Below, piece after piece: positions 61,612 to 64,000 of a DNA stretch of 64,000 nt. A program made the position numbers and the translations under genes. Numbering within the stretch: position 1 is the first letter of the stretch; each line of letters begins with the position of its first letter. The notes beneath the pieces are model-generated. The model worked only from the letters and a program-made list of their open reading frames with translations, searched no databases and was not told the origin of the DNA. This DNA is from Methylovirgula sp. Lineage in GTDB: Bacteria; Pseudomonadota; Alphaproteobacteria; Rhizobiales; Beijerinckiaceae. The stretch is taken from the NCBI RefSeq assembly GCF_037200945.1, contig NZ_JBBCGP010000001.1, positions 62,001 through 126,000 of the forward strand, in the 5' to 3' direction.

Positions 61612-64000
61612 TTATTCTGCGGGCGCCGGACGGGGACCAAAATCGACCGCGGCGATCTCTTTCCGGCGCGTCGAGTTTGCTTCCGCGCGATGATCCTTTG
61701 CCAGCACCGTATAGACCGCGGGCAGAACGAAGAGCGTAAACATCGTGCCGATCGACATGCCGCTGACGACGACGAGACCGATCGAGAAGCGGCTCGCGGC
61801 GCCAGCACCAGAGGCGACGACGAGCGGAATGAGGCCGGTTACCATCGCCGCGGTGGTCATAAGGATCGGCCGCAGACGGACGCGAGCGGCTTTCTTGATC
61901 GCCTCGACGCGATCAAGATTCTCATGAATCTGCAGTTCGCGTGCAAACTCGACCATCAGAATGCCGTGCTTGCTGATGAGGCCGATGAGCGTCACGAGGC
62001 CAACCTGCGTATAGATGTTGATCGTCGCCACGCCGAAGAAAAGCGGTACGAGCGCACCACTGATGGCCATCGGCACGCTGATCATGATGACGAGCGGATC
62101 GCGCAAGCTTTCGAATTGCGCCGCGAGCACCAGGAAGATGATGATGAGCGCGAAGAAGAAGGTGACCGCAAGCTGATTGCCTTCCTGCACGAATTGACGC
62201 GAATCCGCGAGATAATCGTGGTTGAAGCCCGCCGGCAGATTTTTCGCCTCGCCCTCAAGGAAGTTAACGACGGTGCCCATCGTGACACCCGGCATCGCCA
62301 CGGCCTGGAAGGTCGCGGAATTGAGCTGGTTATAATGTGTCAGAGCATTCGGATCGGTGCCGGTCGAAATCGATACGACGGTCGAAAGCGGAATCTGCGC
62401 CCCCGTCAGTGACGGCACATAGTACGTCGATAGAAGCTTGGGCGTCAGGCGGAAGCTGCGTGGCACCTCCGGGATCACCTCGTAGGAACGGCCCTGGAGG
62501 TTGAACCAGTTGACGTAATTACCGCCCATCATCAGCGCGAGCGTGTCGCCGATCTGCTGCATCGTCAGCCCGAGGTCGCTCGCCTTGCTGCGGTCGATCT
62601 TGATGCGGACGACGGGCTGATTGAACTGAAGATCGCTGTCCGTGACGATGAAGAGCCCGCTTTTACGCGCGTCCGCTTTGATCTTCTCCATCTCGGTATA
62701 AATGTTGGAGAAGCCGCTTGTTGAATTAATGACCATCTGGATCGGCAAGCCGCCGGGGCCGCCAGGCAGCGCCGGCAGATTGAAGGCAAAGGCATTGACG
62801 CCCGGAATTTCCGACAGTTTCGCTTGCACCAGCGGCTTGATCGCCATGGCCGAGCGTTTGCGCTCGTCCCAAGGCTTCAACAACATGCCGGAAATGCCCT
62901 GGTTCGGCGACGGTGTGCCATTGAGAACGAAGCGCAGATCCGTCTCGGGGAACGTCGCGAAAGCCTTGTCGAGCTCCGCGCCGTAATAATCGGCGTAATC
63001 GATATTGCCGTATTGCGGCGTCTTGGTCAGAGCAAAGACGATGCCCTGATCTTCTTCCGGCGCGAGTTCGGAACTCGAATGCATGTAGAGGAAGACGACG
63101 AGGCCGAGAATCGTCGCCGCGAAAAGGCCGGTCGCCGCGCGATAGTTGAGCGAACGGTCGAGGCGGCGTCCATACCAGCCCGTCACCGCGCTGAAAACCT
63201 TGTCGACGATCTGCGCGAAGCGGCTCGGCTCGCCTTGCTTGAGCAGCACCGAACACATCATCGGCGACAACGTCAGCGCAATGATACCCGAAACCACGAC
63301 CGAGCCGGCGAGCGTGAAGGCGAATTCACGGAACAGGATGCCGGTCAACCCACCGAGGAATCCGATTGGCGCGTAAACCGCGGCAAGCGTGATGGTCATG
63401 GCGATGACGGGCCCGACGATTTCACGCGCGCCGATCAGCGCCGCCTGCACTGGCGTCTTGCCCTCTTCGACGTGGCGGTAAATATTTTCGACGACGACGA
63501 TGGCATCGTCAACGACGAGGCCGATCGCCAGCACCATCGCCAGCAGCGTCAGCAAATTGAGGCTGAACCCCATGATCATCATCATCGCGCAGGCGCCGAC
63601 CAGCGACAGCGGAATGGTGACGACCGGGATCAGCACGGAGCGGAACGAGCCGAGGAACAGGAAGATAACCACGACGACGATCAGCACCGCCTCGATCAGC
63701 GTGTGCTCCACCTCGTCGATCGAAGACTGAATGAACTTGGTCGAATCGTAGGCGACCTTCATCTGCAGCGAGGGCGGCAGATTGCGTTCGATGGTCGGGA
63801 ACAGTGCGCGCACGCCCTTCACGATCGTCAGCGGATTGCCTTCCGGCGTTGCCTGCACGCCAATGAAGATCGCGTGTTCGCCGTTGAACGCGACGCTCGA
63901 ATCCTCGCTCTGCGCGCCGAGATCGACCTTAGCGATATCCTCGATGCGGACGAGGCCGCCGTCCTTAGACTTTACGATCATCCGCTTGAACTGATCGATA
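61612..64000 (-). CDS. RND efflux transporter permease (5' truncated)
   Basis: This is a C-terminal portion of about 796 residues of an AcrB/MexB-type HAE-1 permease, open to the window end; about 230-250 residues at the N-terminus lie beyond it. It has the transmembrane bundle with the proton-relay Asp pair in GLVVDDAIVVVENIYRHVEE, and the second half of the pore with AQFESLRDPLVIMISVPMAI and ITRTAAMV-like ILMTTAAMVTGLIPLVVASG. It exports drugs, dyes or detergents from the periplasm together with a membrane-fusion protein and TolC. Those partners would lie to the right of the window. The 3' end is complete. Confidence 0.94.
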   Translation of the reverse strand, partial: IDQFKRMIVKSKDGGLVRIEDIAKVDLGAQSEDSSVAFNGEHAIFIGVQATPEGNPLTIVKGVRALFPTIERNLPPSLQMKVAYDSTKFIQSSIDEVEHTLIEAVLIVVVVIFLFLGSFRSVLIPVVTIPLSLVGACAMMMIMGFSLNLLTLLAMVLAIGLVVDDAIVVVENIYRHVEEGKTPVQAALIGAREIVGPVIAMTITLAAVYAPIGFLGGLTGILFREFAFTLAGSVVVSGIIALTLSPMMCSVLLKQGEPSRFAQIVDKVFSAVTGWYGRRLDRSLNYRAATGLFAATILGLVVFLYMHSSSELAPEEDQGIVFALTKTPQYGNIDYADYYGAELDKAFATFPETDLRFVLNGTPSPNQGISGMLLKPWDERKRSAMAIKPLVQAKLSEIPGVNAFAFNLPALPGGPGGLPIQMVINSTSGFSNIYTEMEKIKADARKSGLFIVTDSDLQFNQPVVRIKIDRSKASDLGLTMQQIGDTLALMMGGNYVNWFNLQGRSYEVIPEVPRSFRLTPKLLSTYYVPSLTGAQIPLSTVVSISTGTDPNALTHYNQLNSATFQAVAMPGVTMGTVVNFLEGEAKNLPAGFNHDYLADSRQFVQEGNQLAVTFFFALIIIFLVLAAQFESLRDPLVIMISVPMAISGALVPLFFGVATINIYTQVGLVTLIGLISKHGILMVEFARELQIHENLDRVEAIKKAARVRLRPILMTTAAMVTGLIPLVVASGAGAASRFSIGLVVVSGMSIGTMFTLFVLPAVYTVLAKDHRAEANSTRRKEIAAVDFGPRPAPAE

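Overview
The window is a 64 kb stretch of GC-rich, gene-dense chromosome from an alphaproteobacterium, most likely of the order Hyphomicrobiales (Rhizobiales). The grounds are family knowledge applied to what is visible: a GapR-type DUF2312 protein, the gapR / N-formylglutamate amidohydrolase / DUF1036 / pyruvate kinase / TPR / rpmJ block, a purL-bolA-grxD run with touching genes, a PdeM-type ligase-associated repair gene, an rpoN-hpf-ptsN run, and dispersed hairpin repeats of a kind common in that order. A Beijerinckiaceae-like host is a guess. I see no rRNA, tRNA, CRISPR array, prophage, transposase or plasmid function, so this is mostly core chromosome with small species-specific pockets.

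Layout. 1-7 kb: the end of a globin-coupled chemotaxis transducer, then def-fmt-truA (N-formylation and tRNA modification) and rpoN-hpf-ptsN (sigma-54, ribosome hibernation, nitrogen PTS). 7-12 kb: acyl-CoA synthetase, a large ligase-associated DEXH helicase and its partner PdeM, packed with overlaps. 12-19 kb: two small exported proteins, a large PodJ-like coiled-coil/Sel1 membrane protein, a MerR regulator, and a MarR-controlled operon with an isochorismatase-like hydrolase and an MFS exporter. 19-26 kb: hemH, galE/galU, an outer-membrane barrel protein and several small exported proteins. 26-34 kb: amino-acid permease, Old Yellow Enzyme, gapR, N-formylglutamate amidohydrolase, pyruvate kinase, TPR protein, rpmJ. 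34-39 kb: a minus-strand housekeeping run, rplY, pth, purL, bolA, grxD. 39-46 kb: a surface pocket with a His/Gly-rich exported protein, an ECF sigma factor, its anti-sigma factor, a subtilase and a frameshifted autotransporter. 46-64 kb: hrpB, kup, mutS, hrcA, a TPR/glycosyltransferase-like protein, a hybrid histidine kinase, a lone fabH, an RluA-family pseudouridine synthase and the end of an RND efflux pump.

Two things stand out. First, a family of bulged hairpin repeats recurs at least six times. One composite copy is exactly 114 bp (38 codons) and lies in frame inside the helicase gene, and a decayed copy supplies the truA start codon. Second, the ECF sigma / anti-sigma / subtilase operon looks like a signalling module in which the anti-sigma factor's external domain has the same layout as the subtilase propeptide. 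This suggests the protease may recognise or regulate its own anti-sigma factor.

Many neighbouring genes touch or overlap by 1-4 bp, and several convergent pairs share or abut their stop codons. Start sites were moved from the longest reading frame wherever a Shine-Dalgarno site, a family N-terminus or a neighbour overlap argued for it.
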